DNA from: Phallusia fumigata
Taxonomy: Eukaryota; Chordata; Ascidiacea; Phlebobranchia; Ascidiidae
Reading direction: 5' to 3'
Assembly (NCBI GenBank): GCA_008931825.1
Contig: QXVZ01008007.1
Location: 1-41,051, forward strand
Length of the DNA: 41,051 nucleotides
Of this stretch, positions 1 to 13,300 are shown in pieces. The notes beneath the pieces are model-generated. The model had not been told where the DNA came from, did no database searches, and was given only the letters and a program-made list of their open reading frames with translations. Both the position numbers and the translations under genes were made by a program. How positions within the stretch are numbered: the stretch's first letter is position 1; every line of letters starts with the position of its first letter.

Positions 1-2131
1 AGCTTAATTATCCTCGTGTGGGTAATCACCTTAAGTTGTTGGCTGAAAATATCACTGTTTTTATAGTGAAAAAAATTAGATTTTGTTAAATTGTTGGAAA
101 AGGAAATTTGCTCTGAACAAAATGGGTAACACGGGAAACTCGAAACGAGTTCTTCTGCAATTCAGGGGAAAATTTGGGGATATTTATTTTACAGGGTCCC
201 CTTTCCCCCAAAACACGTTTCTTGCTCAAGGAAAAACAAACAGCCTTGTACATAAGAAAAAAATAGGTAACTTTGCAATTACCAAAATCAAACTGTCCTG
301 AAAATAAAGAAGTTTGTCGATGATATTTTCACCGCAATGGCAAAAAACTGGAAACGAACATTTTCTGGTGTTTAAAAACAACTGTAACAGTTAAGAATAC
401 AACACGTTGAACTTAAAGGATAGAATACTTTGTGGATTTTGTGTCAGAAAACGGACATGTTGAATTTATCAGACTTAACTTGGGTAACTTAAAACACTGG
501 GTTAGCCCCTAAATTCCGAAGAAGTGTTGATCATGGTCTGTTTCTGTAGCAGTCGACTCTGTGTCTGTGTCGGTGTCTGGTAACGAGAAAATGAAAAAAA
601 CATGAAAAAAACAATCTTAGGTGACCTGTAACAATAATTTTCACAGCAGTTCAGTTCAACAAGAGCCGTGGTTTAAAATCACTTGTTTAAACCCTAGTAC
701 TAGCAAATTTATGTTAACAGCAACACACAGAAACCCTTACCAAACTTGACGGGGATCGGTGTATAAGGACGAACCGAGCACAAGCTTGAAGTGTCTGTAT
801 CAATATCGTTGAAACGGTCGTAGTTTAGGCAATCCTACACATATATAATTAGAATGAATTTTTGAATTAAAAAAAAACTTAAAACTAAAATCCAGAACTT
901 GTTTACCATTTTGCGGACAGGTGGTTTTTCGTTGGACTTGATAGCTGTAGTTGGCTGGTCTGGTTCTGCAAGTAAAAACTTTGATAAACCATTTTACGGT
1001 GTAGCTGCGGCGCCTTTAACCTCGATCCACCAATTGTGCAATTAACCCCATTGCGCCACATAGGCTAACGTTTTAACGCTGCGTAGATATTTTCGGCTTG
1101 ATGATTGATTTAGTGCCATTGTGTCGCTATGTTTTCTTCACCAAACTTGGAATAGGCCAAGTATTCAGGGAAAAAGAAACACTCAATGCAATGTTAATTA
1201 ACCGAATCTGCAGTGTTTTCCGCACCAGGGATACAACAAACAAATTTATGCATTGTACGAGGTGAAGATGGGTCAAAACTGCAAAAGTTTTGTTTCACCG
1301 AGGACTGAGCGTCACATCACCGAGGACTAATACCCACGGCTCGGTGTCAGAGCAAATATCCGAGTATTTCATACCGAACATTGCAATTTTTGACATTCTG
1401 TGCTGGACCAAAAACTTCGGAACATTGCAATATAAAAGCGCAATAGTTCAAACAGGCATAAGTTATAAAGGAAAAATCAATATTTCCCACCGCAATCATA
1501 CAAACCTTTCCGATAGGTGAAAAACGAAAGTGTGTTGGTCAGAACTTGAAACAAAAATATGGCTACTGATCGTACGTCATGTATGGTGACGTCACAAAAC
1601 CCAAGCAACGAGAATCGGCATGAGATGTTCGGAAACTTTTGGCCCATCGCTGATATATTTACAATATTCATGAAACTGACCTTCATTGATCTTCATCAAT
1701 ATTTCAGTTTTGTAGCTGACAATTTTCACAAACAAGGATCGTTTTACGCATTCAAGTTCTTCGCTGTGCTTCACTCTACACAAGTTTAAACAAAAAAATC
1801 AAGCAAATATGTTGCAAGTTAATGAACTTGCTGCAATAGATACAACACAACACATTTTCAAGTCCAAAAACTTAGTATCTGTACATTACGTGAAATATAA
1901 GATTGGGGGACTTGTATTTAATAAGTAGCCTAATTAAAAACATAACTTCCAGATAGCTTGTATTTAGTAAACATATTGTATTGCAAAAATTCCAACAATT
2001 CGCTTCCTAATGTTCTGGTGATGATGACAACAGCGATTGTTGAAACACTTACAATACAATGTGTTCACTATCTACAAGTTCTCTGGCAGCTATGTAATTA
2101 AAATACCGGATTGTCATCTTATTTAATTGTC
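1..2131. other. Intergenic region left of TDRD12, no gene recognised
   Basis: No open frame here resembles a known protein, and I could not assemble exons with matching splice phases. It holds one SINE-like copy near 999-1150 (listed separately), a palindromic CRE-type TGACGTCA at 1587-1594, and two copies of CACCGAGGACT around 1297 and 1318. The 3' end of the TDRD12 transcript must lie in its right part: ATTAAA on the minus strand (2122-2127) is a possible but very close poly(A) signal. Any gene to the left may have its promoter here, but this is speculation. Confidence 0.5.
999..1150 (+). repeat. SINE-like repeat, copy 1 (no tail)
   Basis: GTGTAGCTGCGGCGCC, ACGTTTTAACGCTGCGTAGA and GATTGATTTAGTGCCATTGT parallel copy 2 at 31302. 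The CTCAA tail is missing or diverged. Confidence 0.65.
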
Positions 2132-4321
2132 TTACTTAATCAACATGCCAGCTAGGTCAAGTTCTTCAAGATCTTTCAGTAATGTTGGGTCTTCCTCAAG
2201 AGCGTTGTCAAGCATTTCCAGAGCAACCAGAAAAGATTGCTCCGATACAATATCAAGGGAACTCATGTCACCGACATGCGAAACAAGATCTTTTACAGAT
2301 TGCAGCAAATCCTACAAAAGATAGAAATGTTGAAGCTACAGGATGTTAACATTGAAAATAAATCTGACAAAGCTGGTTTTGGTTCATGTATGTGGCAGTT
2401 GAAAACAAGTTTGACATAAACATAGAAATCATGTTACATGCTTACATGCCAATTTTGTTTCTTCGAATATATTTTGCTCAGTAAAAGAAATCATATTAAG
2501 ACCAATAGCAATAAAACAAACACCAAGCAGAATTTCTGCAACTACATAATTTTGTCACATAATGGGATTTTTTAACCAACAGCACTTTCACCATTTTCCC
2601 AGTTTTAGTGGTTTTTATCCACCTCTGACAGAATTACCTTGTTAGCATTTTGGATGATCATTTTGCCAAGCGACTTGATTACTTTTATTAAATTTTCATT
2701 TCCTCCCATGTTTTCTGCGATGGTGACAAGTTGTTTCAAAGTTAAACAATCAGACATTGGAACATTTGCAGCAGCTAAAGACAAGTAACTTCCAAGAATC
2801 TAATGGAGCAAAAAGTATTAAACATCAAAATGCTGTTTAGATGCAACTAACTAAACCTTGTTTAACATCCATCTTGGTTATTACATTTAAGAAAAAAACC
2901 TAAGCAACTCTAAACTAACCAGGACTTTCTCATCAACAGATCTTGCTTCCATCAACACCATCTTTAAACTCTTCAAATCTCTTTCCGTGACATCGAAAGG
3001 CATCTCTCGAGTTGCCATGTACAACTCCTGGCACAGTTGCTGCCTGAGAGCGACATCATGTGACTGAGCTAGCTGCACACATAAAGGGTGAAGTAATCCA
3101 CAAGCCTTATTGGGATCAAGATCTTTTAGTTCCTGCAGTTGTATAGCTGGGTTGGACTTTCCTTCAATGTGTAAGGCTTTGTTTTGACTGCTGCTCGAAA
3201 CCGACTTGTTGACATTGCTTCTGGTCAAAGTAGTTTGTTTTGGTGAACAACATATTGCCACATTTTCAGACTGATTTGAGTTTGAGCTTGATTTCTCATT
3301 GTCTGCCTTCAAGTTTAGGAGATTTATTGTGGAAATAGTTTCTTGAGAAGGGAGAGAATTTCGGGTTTCTGGACTAAGGGAAGTTGCTTGACCTACCAAC
3401 TTCAGTTTTGCTTGAGAATTCTCTTGTTGGGTAATTTTAGTGACTGTATGAACAACAGACAAATCTTCAGGCACACAACCTTCTTGGCAATCACTTGCCA
3501 ATTCCAACAAAGGAGATTCATGAATGGTTGGGGTGTCGCTTTTCACATTTGAAGGCATCGCGCACACATTTACAGATCCAGAATCAACAGTTGATTCCGA
3601 TAAAGCTGATTGTAGCCCATTGACAAGTTTGTTTTCAATGCTTTTTACTTGATTCAGCTGTATTGAACTGCCTTTACTGCTGGTGCCTGACAAACTGGAT
3701 GAACTTGACAAAGTGCTTGCGCTCGAATGATGATCATCTTCGCAAGACTCAACAAGAGGAGGAATCTGAAAGGAATTCTTCTCTATTGGTATGTCACAAA
3801 GGCCAACTTCTGTGCTGGAACTGATGCTTGGTGCAGGAGAGTCTTCCGTGCTATAAATCTCAAATGAGTTGTCATCTTCAGAAGATACAGATTCCGATTT
3901 TCCTGTTGTGCTTGTCTCGACTAAGTCTAATCTGTTTGGTTGAGAAGAGGTAAATTCATCTCTGCAAAATTTGTTGACAATATCGCCATTCACTGGGCTG
4001 TCACTTTTTGGAACCACATTTACTTCACTGCAAACCGATACGATTTCCTCTTCAGCTGTTGCCAAATCATTTGCTGAGCTACTTTTATTAAAGTTTACCG
4101 ACCGCTTGGAGTCGTTGCAGACTGATTGTGAATTTGATCTTGGCAAAGCACATGGTGAGTGGGTTGTGTCTTGTGGTAAGTTATCCTGTGTGGTAATTTG
4201 GCCAGGAGGAACATCTGGAGTTTGGATGTTGGAAGTTAACCTTTTGTCGGATGTAAGATCTCCATGCAAAGTCTTGTCATTTCCGTTCTGATTGACAAAA
4301 TCCTTACATTCCTCCAAGAGA
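2132..4321 (-). other. TDRD12: TDRD12 C-terminal extension, exons 26-28
   Basis: About 580 residues follow the point where the vertebrate protein ends. The 1402-nt exon 26 joins exon 25 across a phase 2 intron (VKN/LLEECKD) and encodes a long Ser/Thr/Asn-rich, acidic, low-complexity stretch with runs such as STLSSSSSLSGTSS. From about residue 1630 the sequence changes to amphipathic helices (LHPLCVQLAQSHDVALRQQL and on), continued by exons 27 and 28 in phase 0, ending LDLAGMLIK and a stop at 2132-2134. The end looks like a small helical repeat (HEAT/ARM-like) bundle, by eye only. I do not recognise the family. A separate gene is less likely because all junctions keep frame. Confidence 0.7.
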
Positions 4322-7300
4322 CTGTAAAAACGAAATCTTTCTATTGGGTTGTAAAATAAATTTAGGTTTTATGCAGACAAAGAAAAAAGATCAGTAAAAT
4401 AAAGCGGTAATTATAATATTTCAGTCCTAAAGTGTCTAAACTACTTTCGAAGCAGCGCAAGTAATTCACTACTATTTGTAAATTGTCAGAACAGCACAAA
4501 CCCCAAAATTTAGATATATGTTTGTAAATTGTGGATCAGGTTTTGTAAAAGTTTATAATGCATTAAAAAAGCTAGTTACAGGCAATGTTAAAACGGTAAA
4601 AATGACAAAAAATATCCAAGAGTTAAATTTAATTGAAAAAAAGAAAAAGGTGTTGAAGTTATTTTTGTTAGATTTTTTCTGCGCAATCTGGGCCTTACTT
4701 CTTCACATGTGACAAGTTCTTTTCTGCAAGACCCGACTGTGTCAGCTCCTCAATGACATCACAATCAGTAACACGAATCGCAGTAATTGGCAGATTTGAC
4801 CGGATCAAAACCGGTTTTAACCAGATTGTGTGTCCCAATGCCAAGACAACATTTCCCTCTACAATCTTTTGAAAAACAATGCTACAAATGTCAAACAGTT
4901 TTAATTTACTTTGGTAAACAAATATTGGTTTTAAAAAGACTCAACAGAAAGTCTACTTTTGTGAAATACATTTTTTGTTTCAACAAACACTTTCTATATT
5001 CTGATGATGATGACTGGGTTAGTCGAAATGTGGAAATGGTTAGACACAACACAAGCAATGCCTTGTATCCTTCTATTAAAAAAAATCTAACATGAAACCA
5101 ATAATTTGGTCGCATCATACTTTGTCGTAAATCTTGTCATGTACCAGTTCACTGGCTTGAACAGACCACTCTGTGTCGTTGTCAATTGGCTTCACACCAC
5201 ATGCTTGTACTTGAATCGACTGCAACCAAATGAATAAAATATTAAAATGCCAAAGAATCCACATAAAAAGACAATGTGCCACTCAGCGATGTAAAGTCAT
5301 GCGCTTACAATGTCTACTCATCAAAAAAACTGTATTTGAAGAAGAACACAAAACCTGGTAGGGATAGGCGGCTAGCAACTGTGGCAGAACATACAAAGAA
5401 TCAAGAGTGGCAGTGCAACATTGTCCAGTATCCACAAGATGGATTCGTAACTTTGTCACTCCAGCTGGAGACTTCCAAGCCTGCAGCAGTAAAAAACAGG
5501 TTAGGGTTATAAACTAGAGTCTGTGGATCAGGGATATAGTATATTAGTGTTCAAGCCAATCTCTAGTTTATCTGGTCTCAAACTATAAAAAACTATGAAG
5601 AGCTTTTTCAGAAAAAAGCTGAGCGAAAATTCAACAATATCTGGTAAGACCCTTTGAAGGTACAAAACTTGCTGGCATTTCAGAATTGGCAGAGATAGAA
5701 TTCTTATTCACTCGCTTTCTCATCAACATCAAACAAAATTATGCCACAAAAGTATGGGAAGGTGTGAGATGCCATGACTTGTCAGTGTATCCAAGTACTT
5801 ACCACTGGGTAGTGTTGATTTTGAGATCTTTTCAGGTTTGCCCGGTAAAGTCTCTCCCCTTTGCAAAATGCAAATGTTTGCCCAAATTTTGGAATAGATA
5901 ACATTCGTTCTCTTAGACCATATCTGCAAGAAAACAAAATTAAAATAAATTAATTTAATTTTAAAATCTGTTGACCATTATACCCACAGTTAAGTTTTGG
6001 CAAAAACTAAAAATGACAGATCTGAGTGTAAACATTTAAGAAACAAACAAACAAAGAATACAAAGAAACAAACAAAAAATTATTGCACAACTAAATATTT
6101 GATCAAAAGAAATTGATGAGCACCATTTCCATATCATCTGGAAATGAAAATCTATCTATCAAGGCAGATGTAGAGTGCAACTTACCCAAAATGTTCTTGC
6201 AACTTTCTTGAGATTGTTTCAAACTGATTGGCGGCTTGTACTTCGGTGTCGGAGGTTTTAACAACATGACCATAGAAGAGGGTGGCATTTGCAACACAAG
6301 TTACTTTGAGTTGTATAAATCCTTGTGTGGGGACCTAGCGAAAGTAAATAAATGTTTACACCAACTTACAACACTTGATTGAGGAATTAATGCAACCCAT
6401 TGTGTTCTCAAGGTTGTCGGTTCTAATCTTGTCTTGGTCTGTTGTATTTTTCCATTGAAAAACTTAAGCAACATTGCTCCATGCATTGACCCAAATTCAA
6501 GTCGTCAATTTTTAAAGTCTTTTGACAAAGGACTCATAATGAGCAAAATCTCATTTAGGTATTGTTCCACCTCCAAAGGAGAAATATAACACAAACAAAC
6601 AATATTCACTTTGGCAAACTTTGGATCAGCATTGGGAGCATCGAGATGCTTGCTGACAAAATGGCGATGACAACAGGATTGAGCATCTCTGCATCTTCCG
6701 TATGCTTTCAAGTTGGGACACAAAGTTTTCTGGCCTTTGGCTATTTGCTCACTCTAAAAACACACAGGCTTAATTGTGAAGCATTTTTAGTGTGTAATAA
6801 AGGCCAGTAGAACTGCCAGTCAGTATGTTTACAGTAGAATAGCTGGTTATTTTTAACATAGTTGTTTTAAACAGCAAATTTGGATTAAATTCTTTAGGAT
6901 TCAACATTTTTCTTTGAACGTCCCTTCTAACTAGAGTTGACAAAATTTAGATTTAGTTGGACACAGACCCACACTGTTTTGCACAGTGCTCAGCCAAATG
7001 ATGTTTAATGGTTGAGCAAAACCCATTGAAAGTCATAAAATCAAGTATATAGGTAAGAACAAGCATGCAAGAATCCCCAAATGCTCTCCCATCATAATAT
7101 GTGAGTTTCATCCCTAACAGCAACTCCATGTGGACTTGTCAATGTATTTTCTTGACCCGGTAATCAAAATTATATCAGTTTACCTGAACAGCTTTTGTTG
7201 CCAGCAGTTCAAGTTGTGGAGGAATCGGTTGCGACAGACGTTGCAGCAACTTGACTACTCCTATCACTTCATTCACATTTTCTTCAGTCAAAAATATATG

Positions 7301-10300
7301 AGAACTGCAAAATGAACATGAAATATCCCTCAAACACAACCGTCTGGTATTGATATTTAAACAACAAGTGTAGGCCAAATTTACTAACCATGGCTTTGAT
7401 CCTTCTGATTGCATCTGGTAATAGTATTGCATAAACCCAAGTCTTAATCCAAATGTATATTTGTCTTTGGCAAGTTCAAAATGAACTGATATCTAAAATG
7501 TAGTGACATAAAAACCACATGATACACAACAGCATGAACTTGTAAGCGACCTAAATGGAAAACTACAAGCAAGGGGAGTATTTATACCAGTCACCAAAAC
7601 CGAAAAAATCTTAATGTTAAAACATATTTGTACCTCAATATTATCGATAGCAATCATTTTTAGTGCATCATCAGTTATCACAAGGACAGGGGCTGAGGTT
7701 ACATCGTCGTCAAATAATTTTTGGACCTCCTGCATTTCTATGCTCATCATACTTCCTTCAACTACAAAGAGACACAAAATGTAGTAAATAGCAAAAAAAG
7801 CTAATGATTAAAAATAGCCAAGTAGAACCATAAACAGGGTGCCTAGTACCAAGCATTGGCATTTTGTGTGATGCAAAGTTCTTGAATAAAATTTGCTAAA
7901 CATCACATGCTGAAGTCTTGGTGTGACGCAAAATTCATCAAGCAATTTTTACCTAAATCAGCTAGTTTTGTCACACAAACATACATCTTTCTAAAGGTTA
8001 AAACAGTTTGGTTTAAAGAAAAATATATTGGAATGTCATATGTGATGTCACAATACCTCAAACATACTTAGCTAAATCCAACAATTAGTTCTTCGGCCAA
8101 ACAAACTTGATTGCTATTTGGTTCTGAAAAAACATTTGTGGCCCCAAAAAACTTTATATACTTCAAAGTGGCCACAACACATAAAAGGCTGGGTAGGCCT
8201 ACTTTAGATCATAAAAGGCAACAAAGAATTCTGCCAACCTCCAAGACAGTACACACTAGCACATGTCAGGGCAGCCACCACTTTCTTCATGGTAGCTGCT
8301 GACTTCACGAAGACAGCTACTCCTCCACTGCGCTCAGAGTTTGTGGACTGAAGAAGGTTGACCAAACAATGATAACTCTTCTCCCTGTTCCAAATATGAA
8401 TCTCTTGGTGCACCTGGACAGTTGAAAAAACAATACTTTTATAGCTATTGTTTTTGCTTTAACTCTAACAAAGCATAGTTAGTTTTGAAACCTGCTTTGG
8501 CTGGTTCCACCAATTATTCATTACACGAGTGTGTTTTCCAAAGTTTTACATGAAGGCATTAACGATGGTACCACACAGCACCTCTCGCGCGTATGGTACT
8601 TGTTTTGCCCAGCCCTTGCACAAAAAAAACAAAATACAATACAGATACTTGTTGCTAGTAACCTGTCCAAACACAGCAGCTTCCAGTGGGTGGTTGATGT
8701 ACAACAAGGGGTTTGACATGTAAGCATCCATAAATGATTTCACTCCATTCGTCCATTGCACACCGAAACCAAAAATCTAAACCAAAATCATCAAGGCATA
8801 TTTTAACGTAAAATGGTCACTAACAGCATCCAGCAACAAAATAAAACATATTTTTTAAGTTGTGCCACTGCCAGGTCAAAGTTTAAAAAAGAGATGGAGT
8901 TTAAAGATTTGGCAAACAGTAGTTAGTATTGGAATGAGTTTATTACGCTCAGTGAAAGAAATCACAACAACATGATTGCACTAAAACAATCACCATTGTT
9001 GAGAGGCTATGTAGAAAGAAAAAGTAAGAGGCACAATCGGTGAATCAGGTTAAACACTCTGCAGTTACGTCATTGTTCAACCACTAACATTTATTTATGT
9101 CTTGTTGTTTTGTAATTGCATGGTGAAAGTTTACCTTAGGTTTGTATCTCTGCTGGAGAGTCTGATCGGTATCACACAAGCTCTCAGACCACACACGCAT
9201 TATTTCTCGAAGTTCTGTTGTGAATTCCTCAACCAGAATATGAATGTTGTCAAGCACAAGATATTCCAACCTTTCAAATAAAAACCTTTTTTCGCATCGC
9301 TCTTTGGCCTATTCGGCACTAGGAGCATTTCAAACCTGTCCAGTGTAAGATATTTAGCTTTGCAGATCCTAATAAGAGAATGCGGAGAGGCAACAAGCAC
9401 AGAACATCCGGCTACGAGTTCGACGGCTCGCTTGCTTTCCACAGCTGGTCCTCCACTTATCCCAATTACTCTGTGTGGTTGCTCTTCGAATTCGGAATAA
9501 TGAAGAAGAGACTTGAAACAATCTGTAACATTCTGTGTAAAAACGTTAATATTTTGCTAAATCTATGCAAGCAGATGGGCACTTCCTGTTTTCAAATATT
9601 CCGCATGCAAATATATGTGGAATAATTGTAATATTTCCACTGTTTCAAAAGCATTAACAAAGCAGAAAACTAGGACCCCTTTGACCTTGATTAAAAAAAC
9701 AACTCCAAACAAAAGTGAAAACATCACCTACATGATAAGTTGAAAACTGGTACTTTATAATGTTAAATGTTGAAACTTTAGGTATCATTACCTGTACATC
9801 TTTCCAGGAGGAGCACAAAACAATAATCTCAGGATTTCGATTGCAGGCCAGAGCTGGCTCCAATGGGTTCCTGACATTCTCAGGAGCCGTTTTACGGTGT
9901 TGGCACAATATCGAGACCAGAGGAGCAACATAAGCAAGGGTTTTGCCACCACCAGAGGGAGCAAGGGCTACAAGATCACGTTTTTCCATTATAGCCGGCC
10001 AAGCATAGGCCTGGACGTGAGTTGGACCTCTAAATTTCAAACCCTACAAGAAGTTTTAGGATTACAAACATCCAGTTGCAAGTTTTTGAACTTTTTTGCA
10101 ACTAAAGTGGCCAATAAAGCAAAGAAGCAGGTTATTAAAAGTGGAGTCACTCATTTGTTAACAAGTTGTGTGGCAACATAGCGATGAATTTTTTTCAGTT
10201 TTACAAAAATAAGAATTAAGTTAAGTATCAAATTATTTGTCAATCCAGCTTATTTATTACACCAGTTTTAGCAGTAAATTTGCACTTGCATCCAAAACAA

Positions 10301-13300
10301 CATAAAAACTCATATATACTTGATGGTATCATTAATCAGCAAACTTTTTTGCCCTTTGTAATAAAACTGAAATAGCGTGCTAAGACATTACAATAGACAA
10401 AGATGTTCAATCTAGTTAAATAGGTTTTTTTTAAGTTTGTTCACAATCACTTGATGTTTGCCACAAATAAGGTATAAAATAGGCCTGCAATAAGCTTTTG
10501 ACACCGAGGAAGACATTTTGTTTGCACATAGCTAATTAAAATGGTTATGAAAAGTTTTGTCCAACAAGGCTCAACGTAATTACACTGCTGGTATCTCCAC
10601 ATGAAAAACGGTAACTTGCCCACCTCAAACAGACTGGTGATAAATGATGGAAAGGGTGTTTTGCAGAAGAGTGGGTATGGGTTGGGTGGCTTCATTCCCT
10701 TCACCAACATACTGCTGTGCTTGTTGGCAGAATTTGACACTGGCTGCTGTACAGTAAAGAATGACTCCTTTTTGCTGTGCAATGCATTCACAGCGCTTTG
10801 AGGAGACCTACAGTGTAAAAATATTCACAGCTACATAGTTTAAGGACAACTTTAAATTAAACATACTAATTGACATCAAACTACTTGTAGAAATGTACAA
10901 TAAACAGTTTCAATAGAGCTATTTTGTCTTTTTGTAAACAATTGTACAGTTTTGTATTAAATGACAAACCGGTTGGATTGCATTATATCTGACCCATTTC
11001 GCTGTTTTTTGTCTTCATTGATAACTGATGATCTGGTATAAAATAATATCTTGGTTTGTTGTTTCACGACCATTTTCAATTTTAATTCTTATCTCACACA
11101 AATCGTTTGCAACAGTTATTCTCCCATAGTGTAAAATTAAGCCCGAATTACACAACACAATGATTATAAAATTGTAAACCAGGGTATCTCAAACCTTTGA
11201 GTTAGGACAAACTAATGTAAGTATCAGCAATTACTTTGTTATTGTTGGTGATGTTTTATTACAGAAAAATATTGCCGTCACAAAAATTTTTGCCACATCC
11301 CTAATGCACATGCATAAATGTAAGCTGCACACCAACCTGTTGGCCTTTACAGAGGTTGTGCTATTAACTTGATTTTTGTCTTTAATGTCAAATGATGAGC
11401 TGGAGAGAAACATGAAGATATGAAAATTTAAAAATTATAATCACTTTAAACAACAAAGTGATAAATACCGATTTGTGTTGGTTAGCTTTTTGTTAACGTT
11501 GAGTAAGTCATCCACTTGTGCTAAGAGAACAGGTTCTTCAACATGATTCAACATATCCTTAGCCTCTTTCAGTAGTTTTTCCATTAAAAGAATATTTTCC
11601 CTTGCAGATTCTTTGTCATGTAACATCACATTACTCTGTGTACCGCTCTTGGTTAAGCCAGCTATTTTTTCCAGCTTGTTTTGCAACTCAACAGGAATTG
11701 CAGATGCAGCCACCTGAGTTACGTTTTGAATATTTTTCAGTACCACCTCATTGGAGTTTAGGTCCATCAACATTTCAGTGCGGTCATATGTGCCATTCAG
11801 TTTGTTACGAGTTTTGTCGTGAATTGAACCATGACCTGGTGTCTCCCCAATTTCGTGAAGAAGTGAGTTCAGTTTTTCCCCACGGCCAAAACTATTTGAC
11901 AACTTGATCTTCTCTGGGCTGAAATTGCGATCAGCATTGCTGTATTGATGACTTACATGCGTCACTTGCTGCTGGACACCATCTTCTGGCCAAATATTGC
12001 TAGAGTGGTTTCTGCCACTTTCTGTAATAGCTGAAAGGCTTAGATCGAAAAGTGATTTGTCCTTGCAGGATTTTACACTGGGGTCCCCAAGTGCCGAGGA
12101 GCACAGGACATTTTGAACTCTTGGTNNNNNNNNNNNNNNNNNNNNNNNNNNNNNNNNNNNNNNNNNNNNNNNNNNNNNNNNNNNNNNNNNNNNNNNNNNN
12201 NNNNNNNNNNNNNNNNNNNNNNNNNNNNNNNNNNNNNNNNNNNNNNNNNNNNNNNNNNNNNNNNNNNNNNNNNNNNNNNNNNNNNNNNNNNNNNNNNNNN
12301 NNNNNNNNNNNNNNNNNNNNNNNNNNNNNNNNNNNNNNNNNNNNNNNNNNNNNNNNNNNNNNNNNNNNNNNNNNNNNNNNNNNNNNNNNNNNNNNNNNNN
12401 NNNNNNNNNNNNNNNNNNNNNNNNNNNNNNNNNNNNNNNNNNNNNNNNNNNNNNNNNNNNNNNNNNNNNNNNNNNNNNNNNNNNNNNNNNNNNNNNNNNN
12501 NNNNNNNNNNNNNNNNNNNNNNNNNNNNNNNNNNNNNNNNNNNNNNNNNNNNNNNNNNNNNNNNNNNNNNNNNNNNNNNNNNNNNNNNNNNNNNNNNNNN
12601 NNNNNNNNNNNNNNNNNNNNNNNNNNNNNNNNNNNNNNNNNNNNNNNNNNNNNNNNNNNNNNNNNNNNNNNNNNNNNNNNNNNNNNNNNNNNNNNNNNNN
12701 NNNNNNNNNNNNNNNNNNNNNNNNNNNNNNNNNNNNNNNNNNNNNNNNNNNNNNNNNNNNNNNNNNNNNNNNNNNNNNNNNNNNNNNNNNNNNNNNNNNN
12801 NNNNNNNNNNNNNNNNNNNNNNNNNNNNNNNNNNNNNNNNNNNNNNNNNNNNNNCTCCCCAATTTCGTGAAGAAGTGAGTTCAGTTTTTCCCCACGGCCA
12901 AAACTATTTGACAACTTGATCTTCTCTGGGCTGAAATTGCGATCAGCATTGCTGTATTGATGACTTACATGCGTCACTTGCTGCTGGACACCATCTTCTG
13001 GCCAAATATTGCTAGAGTGGTTTCTGCCACTTTCTGTAATAGCTGAAAGGCTTAGATCGAAAAGTGATTTGTCCTTGCAGGATTTTACACTGGGGTCCCC
13101 AAGTGCCGAGGAGCACAGGACATTTTGAACTCTTGGTTTTCTACAAGGTGAGCTGTGACATGAACTGCCGCTGCTTGAACTGTTGTTTAGGCATTCATTT
13201 ACCTGCAGGTTATTAGACAGCTTAGTTGTTTTGCAAGTCAACAAAATTATCAAGAAAGTTTTTCAAGATTTTTTAACTTATTTAAAGGAAATATTTTTTA

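Noticed and set aside
1290..1789. Cluster of open frames near 1290-1789 as a possible gene
   Set aside because: Overlapping frames on both strands without any protein motif or consistent splice sites.
3971..4291. 106-codon plus-strand open frame
   Set aside because: Shadow of the Ser-rich TDRD12 exon 26 on the opposite strand.
6505..6723. Reading TDRD12 exon 20 on to the stop at 6505
   Set aside because: The tail after FAK is intronic and SINE-adjacent; a phase 0 donor at 6609 joins exon 21, which continues the Tudor domain.
12000..13253. Long open frames running through the N gap on both strands
   Set aside because: They exist only because N codons are not stops; the frames on either side of the gap are not in register.
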